Shown here: one piece after another, positions 6,984 through 17,200 of the stretch
Layout of the letters: each line of letters begins with the position of its first letter
Position numbering within the stretch: the first letter of the stretch is position 1
NCBI RefSeq assembly: GCF_009905725.1
Contig: NZ_JAAAKV010000014.1
Location: 1 to 64,000 of the forward strand
Direction: 5' to 3'
Source of the DNA: Emticicia sp. CRIBPO
GTDB taxonomy: Bacteria; Bacteroidota; Bacteroidia; Cytophagales; Spirosomataceae
Length of the DNA stretch: 64,000 nt
The notes under the pieces: model-generated
Told to the model about the DNA's origin: nothing
What the model saw: the letters and a program-made list of their open reading frames with translations, nothing else
Databases searched by the model: none
Position numbers and translations under genes: made by a program

Positions 6984-9944
6984 ATGTATCTCAATTGTCA
7001 TTCTTTTTATAGCCTTAAATACGGCACCCTTTCGTTGGACGACCTGGTAAAACAGGCTGTTAAGCGGGGTATCGAGTGCCTGGCATTGACAGATATCAAT
7101 CTCACTTCCGGGGTTTTTGATTTTGTAAAGGCATGTAAGGAGGCGGAAATCAAACCCGTTATAGGCGTAGAGTTTCGGAATGGTGATGAATTTAAATATA
7201 TATGCCTGGCCCGTAATACCTCGGGTTTTGCAGAGATCAATGCTTTCCTGTCCCGGCATCTGCTTGATGAAAAACCTTTTCCGTTACAACCGCCGCAATT
7301 TGAAGATGTTTTTGTGATTTATTCGCCTGAAATTCTGGATACTGCCGTTGAGTTGAAGGCGTACGAATACATTGGTATCAAGCACTGGGAGCAAAGTAAT
7401 GTATTTTATCAATATAGAAACCGGCTGGATCTGAATAAATGCGTAGCATGGCAGCCTGTCACTTTTTTGCAAAAAAATCCGGGATATCATCTTCACCGTT
7501 TACTGAGGGCTATTGATCATAATGTGCTGATCACCAAGCTGCCTGCTGAGGCTCATGCGACGGCTTATGAAGAGTTTCCGGAGCCGGATTTGATAGATGA
7601 AAACTTTAAGACGTATCCTGACATTGTGAAGAATGCCGTTAAGTTACTGGATGCCTGCACATTCGAATTTGATACGGAATCTCCGAAGAATAAGAAAGTT
7701 TTTTCTTCGTCAGTGGAAGAAGACAGAAAGATGCTTCAGGAACTGGCTATTAAAGGAATGAAAAAACGCTATGGGGAGAATAATGAGGCGGCACGTGAGA
7801 GAATTGAAAGGGAACTTTATGTGATACAGGAAACCAACTTTGAGCCTTATTTCCTGATTGCCTGGGATATTATTGAATTTGCCAAATCCAGGGGATTCCA
7901 TCATGTAGGCAGGGGCTCGGGAGCTAATTCGGTCGTGGCTTATTGTATTGGTATCACAGACGTGGATCCCATCAAGCTGGACTTATATTTTGAGCGGTTT
8001 ATTAATCTTAGCCGTAAATCACCGCCTGATTTTGATATTGATTTTTCCTGGGACGAGCGGGATGTTATTTACAATTATATTTTTGATAAATACGGGGCAG
8101 ATCATGTATGCCTGATGGCCACCTGCTCTGCTTTCAGAGGACGTTCGATTTATCGCGAACTGGGCAAGGTCTTTGGTTTGCCCAAATCCGAAATAGATGA
8201 GCTGGTCAATAATCCCGGAGGGGTTCATCGCAACGAGCATGTAAAGTATATTTTCAGGTTTGCAGAGTTGATGACTGATTTTCCTGAAAAACTCTCTATT
8301 CATGCCGGGGGAGTGCTGATCTCAGATCGACCGCTTTATCATTATACGGGTCTGCAACCTATGGCTAAGGGTTTTCCTATCTGCCAGTTTGATATGTATA
8401 TGGCAGAAGAAATAGGTTTTGCCAAGTTTGATATTTTGTCACAAAGAGGCCTGGGTCACATCAAAAGTGCCGTGGACATTATCAGAGAAAACAGGGGTGT
8501 TGAAATTGATATCCATACGGTAGACCGGTTTATGGAAGACAAGGAAGTGATACGACATCTCAAAGAACATGAAACCATGGGGGCTTTTTATGTGGAGTCT
8601 CCGGCTATGCGTCAGTTGATGTGGAAGCTCGATTGCGATAATTACCTTACGTTAGTCGCAGCAAGTTCTATCATCCGGCCGGGTGTTTCGGCAAGCGGGA
8701 TGATGCAGCAATACATAAAATGCCATCACGATAAGTCGGCCGTCAGGTATGCAGATGATGTCATGAAAGAATTGCTGCATGAAACTTACGGAATCATGAT
8801 TTACCAGGAAGATGTTATTAAAGTGGCTCATCATTTCGCAGGTTTTGATCTTGAAGAAGCCGATATGCTGCGTCGTGCGATGTCGGGCAAATACCGGACG
8901 AGGATAAATTTTAGTACACTGATAGAAAAATGGTATACAAAGAGCAAAGCACTGGGCCGGGAAGATGCGGTCATCAGCGAAGTCTGGCGTCAGATTGAGA
9001 GTTTTTCCGGGTTTTCATTCAGTAAAGCCCACTCGGCTTCTTATGCTGTGGAGAGTTACCAGAGTTTGTTTTTGAAGGCTCATTATCCGCTGGAATTTAT
9101 GGTAGCTGTGATCAATAATTTCGGGGGATTTTATTATGCTGAAATGTATATTCATGAAGCCCGGCGTTACGGAGCGGTGATTGAGGCTCCTGAAGTCAAT
9201 CAAAGCCGTCATTTAACCCGTATCGAGGGAATAACCATCTGGTTGGGCTGGACACACGTGGAAGGGCTTGAAAGGAGGGTAATCAGTAAAATAGAACATT
9301 GCAGGGATGAGCGACCGTTTTATGATTTTGAGGATTTCGCAGACCGTGTCGACCCGGGACTGGAACAATTGATCATCCTGGTAAGAATAGGGGCTTTCAG
9401 GGGTATTAATGAATGTAAAAAAGAATTGTTGTGGCGGGCCAATATGCATTATCATCGTCAGTCTAAAGCTTACAAAGGAGTACCCTCTCTTTTTGGAAGT
9501 AACAGCGGGAAAAGACAGGCCCTTGCTTTGCCTGCATTTACGACGGATGATCTTGAAGAAGAATACGATCAGATGGAATACCTGGGTTTCCCGCTTTCTT
9601 CGGCGTTCAGGATGATTGCAGAACGGCCTCTCAGTAAAACTTCAGTGGCTGATCTGGCCGGTTTGCATGGCAAAATAGTAGAGATTTACGGTTATATGGT
9701 TATCACGAAGTCGATCAGGACCAAGTCAAATAAACACATGGCTTTTGGGTACTTTATAGATCATAAGGGAGAATACTTTGATACCACACATTTTCCGCAG
9801 ACTATTGAAAAATATCCTTTCAAGGGTAAAGGCGTTTATTTTATGCGGGGAAAAGTTATCGTGGAATATGGATTTCCTTCTGTTGAGGTGTCTGAAATGA
9901 GGAAAGTAGAGCTTAAGCCGGATCCCAGAACGGTAACCGGATAA
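6984..9944 (+). CDS. dnaE2: DNA polymerase III alpha subunit, error-prone DnaE2-like
   Basis: 986 residues, shorter than replicative DnaE (about 1160 or more) and close to DnaE2. The polymerase Asp triad is intact: PDFDIDF (Asp349, Asp351, Asp353) and AKFDIL (Asp483). The GRGSGANSVVAYCIGITDVDP stretch is typical of C-family polymerases. The N-terminal PHP domain starts YLNCHSFYS, so the first His of the usual HxH pair is Asn, and TDINL replaces the common TDHxN; the PHP metal site looks degraded. A C-terminal OB fold follows near residues 890-970 (KIVEIYGYMV). With the neighbouring Y-family polymerase and S24 repressor it forms an inducible translesion module. It ends 12 bases from the convergent repressor gene. 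Confidence 0.88.
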   Translation: MYLNCHSFYSLKYGTLSLDDLVKQAVKRGIECLALTDINLTSGVFDFVKACKEAEIKPVIGVEFRNGDEFKYICLARNTSGFAEINAFLSRHLLDEKPFPLQPPQFEDVFVIYSPEILDTAVELKAYEYIGIKHWEQSNVFYQYRNRLDLNKCVAWQPVTFLQKNPGYHLHRLLRAIDHNVLITKLPAEAHATAYEEFPEPDLIDENFKTYPDIVKNAVKLLDACTFEFDTESPKNKKVFSSSVEEDRKMLQELAIKGMKKRYGENNEAARERIERELYVIQETNFEPYFLIAWDIIEFAKSRGFHHVGRGSGANSVVAYCIGITDVDPIKLDLYFERFINLSRKSPPDFDIDFSWDERDVIYNYIFDKYGADHVCLMATCSAFRGRSIYRELGKVFGLPKSEIDELVNNPGGVHRNEHVKYIFRFAELMTDFPEKLSIHAGGVLISDRPLYHYTGLQPMAKGFPICQFDMYMAEEIGFAKFDILSQRGLGHIKSAVDIIRENRGVEIDIHTVDRFMEDKEVIRHLKEHETMGAFYVESPAMRQLMWKLDCDNYLTLVAASSIIRPGVSASGMMQQYIKCHHDKSAVRYADDVMKELLHETYGIMIYQEDVIKVAHHFAGFDLEEADMLRRAMSGKYRTRINFSTLIEKWYTKSKALGREDAVISEVWRQIESFSGFSFSKAHSASYAVESYQSLFLKAHYPLEFMVAVINNFGGFYYAEMYIHEARRYGAVIEAPEVNQSRHLTRIEGITIWLGWTHVEGLERRVISKIEHCRDERPFYDFEDFADRVDPGLEQLIILVRIGAFRGINECKKELLWRANMHYHRQSKAYKGVPSLFGSNSGKRQALALPAFTTDDLEEEYDQMEYLGFPLSSAFRMIAERPLSKTSVADLAGLHGKIVEIYGYMVITKSIRTKSNKHMAFGYFIDHKGEYFDTTHFPQTIEKYPFKGKGVYFMRGKVIVEYGFPSVEVSEMRKVELKPDPRTVTG

Positions 9945-9956
9945 CAGGGCATTGGA

Positions 9957-10727
9957 TTATTTTCTCAATGTCCTGTTACGGATTTCGGCAACATCAGATT
10001 GTATGTTCAGCAGGGCATCATAAATGAGGTCTGTGATTTGTTTGTCTGAAGCATTAATACTGCATACAAAACTCCAGATCTCAAAAATTTCCTCCGGTTT
10101 GATCTGATAAGGTAAATAAGCTTTATTGTCGGAATGCAGGTGGATGTGGTTGTCAATGTCCAGTTTGTTATACAGTCTTTTATAGACCAGCCCGTCGTTC
10201 TGTGTCAGGATGATATACGTCTTACCGTCTTTGATGTCCCTGATGTTTTCTACAAACTGCCCGATGACATAGGCTCCGCTTTCGAGAGGAGGCATAGAGT
10301 CTCCGACAATAGGGAAGCCGCGGTATTTTCCGTTGAGGGTATAGGGCAGGGATATTCTCGGCAGGTTTTCGATGTAATTTTCATCACTGTAACCCTGAAG
10401 ATACCCTGCAGAGGCTTTTACCGGGACGAGTTCAACCAGGTCGTTACCATCCTTGTCAACCATCACAGGAAACAGGATACGGTTGCCTCCTATTTGCAAA
10501 AGGTCACGGAGGTCATTGACTTTGGTGAGGTCGATTTTGATGAGAGAGTCTACCGAAACATTAAAATATTCGGATAGTTTTATGAGCATTTCAATGGGCG
10601 GATCAGCCCTGTGTTCTTCCCATGAGCTCAATCTTGAGCGTGTAATGTCCAGATCACTGGCCATGTGCTCCTGCGAAACACCCTTTATTTTGCGTAAATG
10701 GGCGATATTTTTGCTTATTTTCTTCAT
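9957..10727 (-). CDS. XRE-S24 LexA-like self-cleaving repressor
   Basis: 256 residues. Residues 8-62 are an XRE helix-turn-helix (VSQEHMASDLDITRSRLSSWE). Residues 100-215 are a peptidase S24 domain with catalytic Ser144 (VGDSMPP) and Lys183 (LVYKRL), and a candidate Ala107-Gly108 autocleavage bond (KASAGYLQ). This is the LexA/cI logic: RecA-stimulated self-cleavage releases target genes. It lies between dnaE2 and the Y-family polymerase gene, where other bacteria carry imuA, and its own start codon directly abuts a copy of the shared operator, so autorepression is likely. The C-terminal about 30 residues are unassigned. Confidence 0.88.
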   Translation of the reverse strand: MKKISKNIAHLRKIKGVSQEHMASDLDITRSRLSSWEEHRADPPIEMLIKLSEYFNVSVDSLIKIDLTKVNDLRDLLQIGGNRILFPVMVDKDGNDLVELVPVKASAGYLQGYSDENYIENLPRISLPYTLNGKYRGFPIVGDSMPPLESGAYVIGQFVENIRDIKDGKTYIILTQNDGLVYKRLYNKLDIDNHIHLHSDNKAYLPYQIKPEEIFEIWSFVCSINASDKQITDLIYDALLNIQSDVAEIRNRTLRK

Positions 10728-10756
10728 TGCTAAATATTATAGCGTAAATATGCTAA
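10728..10756 (-). promoter_or_regulatory. Operator abutting the XRE-S24 repressor start
   Basis: Plus-strand reading: TGCTAA (10728-10733), 7 bases, AGCGTA-AA-TATGCTAA (10741-10756). It differs from the dnaE2 element by one base in the conserved half-sites and begins one base before the repressor ATG, an arrangement suited to autorepression. Confidence 0.7.
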
Positions 10757-10850
10757 AAATTAGTGAATTGTCAAAATATTTAGATTAAAAAAAGAAGAGC
10801 ATAAATGAGGACTTTGCGGTTGGTGACAGGTTCTGTTTTTTCTACAAAAA

Positions 10851-10894
10851 TTAGCAATATTGTTTTGCTAAAAAAATGAGCGTGTTTGTGTTAA
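10851..10894 (+). promoter_or_regulatory. Operator upstream of the Y-family polymerase gene
   Basis: TTAGCA (10851-10856), 9 bases, TGCTAA (10866-10871), 7 bases, AGCGTG-TT-TGTGTTAA (10879-10894). The first dyad mirrors that before dnaE2 (spacing 9 instead of 10). The second half is a degenerate copy (three changed bases against the best sites). It ends 54 bases before the start codon. Confidence 0.6.
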
Positions 10895-10948
10895 ATAAAT
10901 GTGCAATTTTGAATCGACTACTTATTTCGTGAATTATTTATAAAAGAC

Positions 10949-12193
10949 ATGGCAGAAAGGACTATTGCACATTTTGACCTGGATTCTTTTTTTGTGTCGG
11001 TGGAGAGGCTCAAGAACAGTAAACTGGTAGGTAAGCCTGTCATCGTAGGCGGGCAGTCAGACAGGGGAGTAGTGGCGGGCTGCAGTTATGAAGCCCGTAA
11101 GTTTGGTGTGAGCTCAGCTATGCCAACCAAGCTGGCCCGGAGGCTATGTCCGGACGCTCTTTTTATTAAAGGTGATTTTGAAAGCTATATGCAATATTCT
11201 GCCCTGGTAAGTGAAATTATGGAGGACAGGTTGCCCGTACTGGAAAAAGCTTCTATTGATGAGTTTTATGCGGATTTTACGGGAATGGATCGCTTTTTCG
11301 GCAACTTTAACTATGCTTTGGATCTGAAAAAAAGGGTGTTGAAGGAGACTGGATTGACGATTTCTTTCGGAATGTCTACCAGCAAGACGGTATCTAAAGT
11401 GGCTACCAATGAGTCAAAGCCTGACGCAAAAAGGAAAATAGATTCAGGCGATGAAAAGAAATTTTTAAGCCCTTTGCCTATTATAAGTATGCCCATGATT
11501 GGTAAAGTGAACGGGCAGCATCTCAGAAACATGGGAATCAAAACGATAGGGATGCTGAGTCAGATGCCTGTGGAGATGCTGGAGGCAGTAATGGGGAAGA
11601 ACGGGGTCATGCTATGGGAGCGGGCCAACGGAATAGATGATGCTCCGGTGACGCCCTATCACGAGCGGAAATCTCATTCTAAAGAAATGACTTTTGACAA
11701 GGACACCATCGATGTGGATTTGCTGAAGTCTATTCTGGCTAAAATGATTGAAGAAATAACATTTGATTTAAGATCCAAAACCCAATGTGCGGGGCTGATT
11801 GCGGTGAAAGTGCGTTACTCGAATTTTGATACGCATACCCGGCAGGTCAATATACCGTACACTGCCAGTGATGAAACACTCCGCGAAAAAGCTCTGGAGA
11901 TTTTTGATAAACTTTATGACCGCCGTTTGCTGATCCGGCTGGTAGGGGTGAGGTTCAGTAAGCTGGTGCCTGGTTATTCTCAAATTAATCTTTTTGACCG
12001 GTCGTCAGATATGGCGGGCTTATACCAGGCGATGGATAAAATAAGACTCCGGTATGGGGTAAAAGCTGTACAAACTGCTTTTGCAACGCGGCTTTATGAA
12101 AAGAAAAAAGAAGACAGGGAAGAAAGAAGAGCGGCTGAAACAGCTAGGGGATTGCCGCCGGAAAGATTACGGAATCATTATATGTCATTTTAA
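10949..12193 (+). CDS. dinB: Y-family DNA polymerase (DinB/Pol IV-like)
   Basis: 414 residues. Catalytic carboxylates: HFDLDSFFVSVE (Asp10) and KASIDEFYAD (Asp104, Glu105). The steric region GCSYEARKFGVSSAMP is typical of Pol IV. A helix-hairpin-helix (IGKVNGQHLRNMGIKTIGML) and little-finger domain follow. QINLF at residues 345-349 is a good beta-clamp binding motif. A charged tail (EKKKEDREERR) closes the protein. Its partner genes are the DnaE2-like polymerase and S24 repressor, so it may act as the clamp-binding member of a mutasome although its active site is intact. Preceded by the shared operator. Confidence 0.9.
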   Translation: MAERTIAHFDLDSFFVSVERLKNSKLVGKPVIVGGQSDRGVVAGCSYEARKFGVSSAMPTKLARRLCPDALFIKGDFESYMQYSALVSEIMEDRLPVLEKASIDEFYADFTGMDRFFGNFNYALDLKKRVLKETGLTISFGMSTSKTVSKVATNESKPDAKRKIDSGDEKKFLSPLPIISMPMIGKVNGQHLRNMGIKTIGMLSQMPVEMLEAVMGKNGVMLWERANGIDDAPVTPYHERKSHSKEMTFDKDTIDVDLLKSILAKMIEEITFDLRSKTQCAGLIAVKVRYSNFDTHTRQVNIPYTASDETLREKALEIFDKLYDRRLLIRLVGVRFSKLVPGYSQINLFDRSSDMAGLYQAMDKIRLRYGVKAVQTAFATRLYEKKKEDREERRAAETARGLPPERLRNHYMSF

Positions 12194-12326
12194 TAAATTA
12201 CCCTGTTAATCTGAAAAATGAAACAATAAATGCATCTATTGTGGGATAGATTAGTAATTTTGTCTGAGATACAGGCTTCCGTCTGTCATCGTAACTCTAT
12301 AAAATCTATAATTCCAGCTTATCTTA

Positions 12327-13169
12327 ATGCTTATATTTACAGATAAAACAGGCCAGTTAGGAAATCAGTTATTCGAATTTGGTACTTTCATTTCTAATTG
12401 CCGTTCTTCCGATACCAGGCTTATTAACCTGCATTTCAATTCATATAAACATTATTTTGAAGGACCTTCTGAAAATTACAATTCAGAGTTAAAACTCAGG
12501 GTTTCTTTTGGGCATAGACAGGCGGACAGAATAGCGAGGTTTCTGACGGTTTTTATATCGAAAAACCGGTGGATAAGATTAGGAGACTGGTTTAGAGTGT
12601 TGTATTCTGAAGGAGGGTCGGTTAATATTAATCTCGAAAGTTTTAAGAACAGGATAGTGTTTAAAAATGGGTCATGGTTTACGGACTATCCTCATTTTTA
12701 TGAACATCAGGCTGCCATAAAACACTATTTCAGACCTTTGAAAGAACATCGCAACAACATCGCCGCGTTGATCTCTGATTGTCGTAAAGAAGTGGATATC
12801 CTGGTGGGGATACATATCAGAAGAGGGGACTATAAAGAATTTCTGAATGGTGTATATTATTTTGAAGACAGTGTATTTTATGAGAAGATGATTCAGATCC
12901 GGGATTTGAACAAAGATAAAAAAATAGGTTTTCTGATATGTTCCAATGAAAAAGTGGAGACTGACTTATTCAAAGATGTCAGGTTTTTCAGGGGTACGAA
13001 TCACCTGGTTGAAGATATGTACTCATTTGCTGAATGCGATTACATTTTAGGTCCGCCGAGCACTTATACCATGTGGGCGTCATTTTACGGGAACAAGCCC
13101 CTGCTTAAACTACGGGATCGTCAGCAAATCATAAAAATGGAAGATTTTGAAATGGATTACGGGTATTGA
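12327..13169 (+). CDS. Alpha-1,2-fucosyltransferase-like glycosyltransferase (GT11)
   Basis: 280 residues, a usual GT11 length. The N-terminal TGQLGNQLFEFGT (residues 8-20) corresponds to the GGLGNQMFQYA hallmark. The donor-binding motif is GIHIRRGDYK (161-170). The C-terminal ECDYILGPPSTYTMWASFYG matches the third conserved GT11 motif. Enzymes of this family move fucose from GDP-fucose to galactose in O-antigens, capsules or glycans. It stands alone, with no sugar-nucleotide or polysaccharide genes nearby, so the acceptor is unknown. A -7 box TAATTTTG lies at 12255-12262. A hairpin terminator follows the gene. Confidence 0.85.
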   Translation: MLIFTDKTGQLGNQLFEFGTFISNCRSSDTRLINLHFNSYKHYFEGPSENYNSELKLRVSFGHRQADRIARFLTVFISKNRWIRLGDWFRVLYSEGGSVNINLESFKNRIVFKNGSWFTDYPHFYEHQAAIKHYFRPLKEHRNNIAALISDCRKEVDILVGIHIRRGDYKEFLNGVYYFEDSVFYEKMIQIRDLNKDKKIGFLICSNEKVETDLFKDVRFFRGTNHLVEDMYSFAECDYILGPPSTYTMWASFYGNKPLLKLRDRQQIIKMEDFEMDYGY

Positions 13170-13215
13170 TTGATCAGGAGGAGGAATAAATAAGACTTTC
13201 TGAAATAGAATTCTG

Positions 13216-13252
13216 AGCCGGGTCATGAAGCAGATCCGGCTTTTATTTTTTT
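13216..13252 (+). terminator. Intrinsic terminator after the GT11 gene
   Basis: Nine-pair stem AGCCGGGTC/GATCCGGCT (13216-13224 with 13233-13241, one G-U pair), 8-base loop, then TTTTATTTTTTT. It overlaps the decayed tail of the Rpn gene on the other strand. Confidence 0.75.
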
Positions 13253-14150
13253 ACGGACATTGTGTACAAATTCAGGAGAAGCATCCACAAGGCCGGCGAT
13301 TTTTTCGTCAGTAAAGTCGGTTTGCATGATTAAGGACCTGGTAATTTCCAATCATCCTTCTATTAGCCCCTCTTTTTTTGCTCTTTCTAATACAAATTCA
13401 TTGATACCCATCGTTTGTCTGTGTTCGTTTATTTGTTCAATAACCTCTTCAAAATTTATTATTATATTCCGGATTTTCAAAACGTAAATATAACCTTAGA
13501 AAAGTCATCAGGCCGTCGATTTTTTTCGGAGGAATTTTACCCCGGATCAGATTTCTTAAGAGGGAGTGTTTCAGTTCAAAGAGTTTCTCATCTCCTGATT
13601 TCTTACTTTTTAAGGTAATAAGTACTGTAAGAACGGCCATTGCAAAAGGGTTATTGCTGTTTTTAAGGTTGTTCTCATCCTGGTTTAATACTTTGTAAGT
13701 GTTAAACTCAAATAAAATGCTTGTCCCCGGGAAACTGTTTTCATAACCGGCAGGGTGGAAAGTTTCTGAAGCATCGGTAAAGATCGCAAAAGCCGTAACA
13801 GGCATCCGGTATTTGTCAGGAATGCGGTAATAGTAAGTAAACATGCGTAGCCCGGAGTGACGATCTTTCTGGCCCTGTACTTCAATATGAACGAGTATCC
13901 ATTTGGGTTGGCCTGCTTTGGTATAAACCTTCACAAGTTTGTCAACATACTTTGGAGCCTTCCCCTCATGGTCCGGGAAAAGATCGGCCAGTTCTTTGTC
14001 GAGATAAGTAAAGCCTTTTTTCAAATCGAAAATTTCGTCGGCATTTTTGAAAAAGAACCCTAGGAAATCATCAAAAATGCTTTCAAGCAGCCCTTTCCAT
14101 AGGGAGTCGTCGGTGTGGTACGTCAGGTTGTATTGATTTATGGGTGCCAA
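13223..14150 (-). pseudogene. Rpn-family PD-(D/E)XK nuclease, C-terminus broken
   Basis: The open part (14150-13449, 233 aa, apparent TTG start) matches Rpn/recombination-promoting nuclease proteins: SLWKGLLESIFDDFLGFFF near the start, YVDKLVKVY and the catalytic-type ILVHIEVQGQ. The frame ends at TGA just after ENPEYNNKF. Shifting one base lets translation continue as EEVIEQINEHRQTMGINEFV and LERAKKEGLIEG. It then meets a second in-frame TGA at 13354-13352 and runs on as LEITRSLIMQTDF... to FVHNVRKKIKAGSAS, ending at 13223. These extensions are exactly the usual C-terminal tail of such proteins. One frameshift and one nonsense change therefore mark decay, though the nuclease core is still open. 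Confidence 0.8.
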
Positions 14151-14234
14151 ACTAGGAAAAATATAGAACAGAATAAAACTTATTGTTTTCTATTTTGAAT
14201 GAATTAGTTTTGATGAATCATCAATTGACAAGGC

Positions 14235-17200
14235 ATGTCGCAGTTTAAAATTTACAGTTCGTCAGCAGGCTCAGGGAAAACTTTTACCCTCACAAAGGAG
14301 TATCTGAAGCTGATTCTTCAGAAGAATGATCCGAAATCATTCCGGAATATCCTGGCGATCACTTTTACCAACGATGCCGCCAATGAAATGAAGCACCGGA
14401 TTTTGTCTGCTTTGAAAGGTTTATCCGGAGATGACGCCGGGGCAGGGAAATACGCGGCAATGTTTGAAAAAATAAGCGAAGAGCTGCCGGATATTGAAAT
14501 AACAGAACTGCAAAACAGAGCAAAGGCTGCTTTCCATGCTATTTTACACGATTATGCCGATTTTGGGGTAAAAACAATTGACAGCTTCATTAATCAGTTG
14601 GTCAGCTCGTTTACACTGGACCTTGAACTGCCATATAACTATGAAATTCAGTTGGATAAAGATATGGTCTTATTTGAGGCAGCAGAACGTTTGTTGTCTA
14701 AAGTAGGATTCAGTGAATTTGCTGATCTTTCGGACACACTCACGGAATTTGCACTTTCGAAAGTAGATGACGGAAAAAGCTGGAATAACCTGGTAGAAGA
14801 CCTGGTAAAATTCAGTAATCCACTGCTTAATGATCAGAGCTTTTATCTGATCACCAAAAACGACGCACTGACTCCGAAAGATTATGCCCGGATAAAAAAG
14901 AGCATCAGAAATTATAAAAAAGACATTCTTGATCAGATAAAAGCAAAAGGACTGGATGGGGTAGACCTGATTTCTGTGAATGGCCTCACTGCAAAAGATT
15001 TTACACAGGGTGACAAGGGTATCTATGGATTTTATACAAAACTGTATCAAAACCCTGAGGTTTTATTTGAAGCGAAATTTCCCAATAAATACCACCTGGA
15101 TGCCATAGGAGAGGATAAGTGGTATCCAAAGGCGGCTTCTGCCGGAGCAAAAGTGGCGATTGACAGTATTAAAAATGGATTGACTAAGATCGCTCAGGAT
15201 GTTCTGGACCTGAAGTCTGGGCATTTATCCAAATACCTGCTTTTGAACGAAATTGAGAAGGTACTTTTTCAGCTTTCGCTTTTGCGGTTTATCAAGGAAG
15301 AATTTGACCTGGTGCTGGCTGAGAAAAACCAGGTTTTCTTATCGGAGTTCAACCGGAAGATATTAAAAATAGTCGTTTCGGAGCCTGTGCCCTTTATTTA
15401 TGAGCGGCTGGGCGAGAAGTACGACCATATTCTGATTGACGAATTTCAGGATACTTCCGATCTTCAGTTTTTTAACTTATTGCCACTTATCGAAAACTCT
15501 CTTGCTAAAAACAATTTTAATATGATTGTGGGCGATCCCAAGCAATCAATTTACCGTTGGAGAGGAGGAAAGGTGGAGCTGATGATTCATCTGATCAAGA
15601 GCCAGACGGACAAGCTGAAAGAAAATGATATGATTTCAGAGATTCAGCATTTACAACTGGACAACCTGAATACTTTTATCAGTAAAGAGGCCCTGGTGAT
15701 TAATTACCGGAGCAGAAAAGAAATCATATCATTCAATAATGCCATTTTTGAGGTTATTAAAGAAGAGAAAAAGGCTGATTATCCATTTATTGAAGATGTA
15801 TTTGAAGATTATAAGCAGGAATTCCGACCTGATGCACCATCCGGAGGGCATGTGGAAATTGAGTTTCTGCCTTATGATCCTGCGGAAGACCGTGCCCTTG
15901 ATCGCATTTTAACCATCATAGAAAAAGCGGTAAGCGAAGGATACGGATTAGGCGATATTGCCGTATTGTCACGGACAAACCGGCAGTCGGCAGAAGTGGC
16001 TAAATTTCTGGATGGTAAAGGCTACAAGATCGTATCGAAAGATTCATTGCTTCTGAGAAACTGCTTATCTGTTAACCTTTTAATTGCTTTCCTCGAACTG
16101 ATCAATGAGCCGGGAAATGAACTGCACCGGTATGAGGCTGTTTTTCTGTTCTTTCTTCTTAAATTCGGTACCACGCCAACCACCGGGCAATACCAGGAAA
16201 TGCAAACCTACATTCATGAGAAAGAAACAGACCAGTTTTTGAAACTATTCGAGCGTTTTGGTGTGGTTTTCAAAAGTGCCGACTTTGATTTTTTGAACCC
16301 TTATACTCTTACAGAAAGCCTTATCGAGGCTCTGTCGCTTTCAGAAAATAAAAAAGATATTCCTTACTTGTTTACATTTCTGGACCTGATCCTGACTTTC
16401 TATCAGCAGCAAAGCAGTCAGCTGCAGGATTTTATCAACCACTGGAAAGACATCAGGGATAAGTCCTCCATCCAGACCCAAAGTGGAGAGGATGCTGTTA
16501 CCGTCACGACGATTCATAAATCGAAAGGGCTGGAGTATCCTGTCGTAATTATGCCTTATGCGGCCTGGGAATACAAACCTAAGGCGGGAACCTCGGTTTG
16601 GGTTGATCTGTCTGACAATTCTTATGAAGAACTTGCTGTAGATGGCAAACGACTTATGGCCGCTCCGTTTATTTTGAAGGATATTCTGAAAGAGACAGAA
16701 GTGAGCGGCATTTACAAAACCGAGCTTGAGATGACTTTTATCGAAAGTCTCAACATGCTTTACGTGGGTTTGACGCGTCCTACAGACAAGTTATACATTT
16801 TGTCGGATCTTAGCCATCACAATAATTTTAAAGGAGTGGGTGAGTTTCTGATGTCTTATCTTATGAAAACCGGAGTCTTTGAAGAAGGGAAATATCAGTA
16901 TACCATATCTGAAGGCTCTTTTGTCCCTCAAAAAACGGAGACCCCTCAGTTATCAGGCGGTTTTCTGATCAGCAACCTGAGGACATCCACCCAGTTTAAA
17001 AAGCTGAAGATCAAATCGAATGCTTCGCAGTTGTTTGATATTGAGACTTTCGAAAAGCAAAAGGACCGGGGTAATAAAATACATGCCGGCTTTGCCCTTA
17101 TTAAGTCCAAAAGTGATATCGACGATGCCATCCGGAGGCTGGTTATAGACGGGATGATTATCGAAACCGAGAAAGAAGAAATCAGGGCTTACCTTAAAGA

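Noticed and set aside
13260-13487. 75-codon plus-strand open frame downstream of the GT11 gene
   Set aside because: It is the antisense of the readable tail of the broken Rpn gene, whose protein sequence matches the family.
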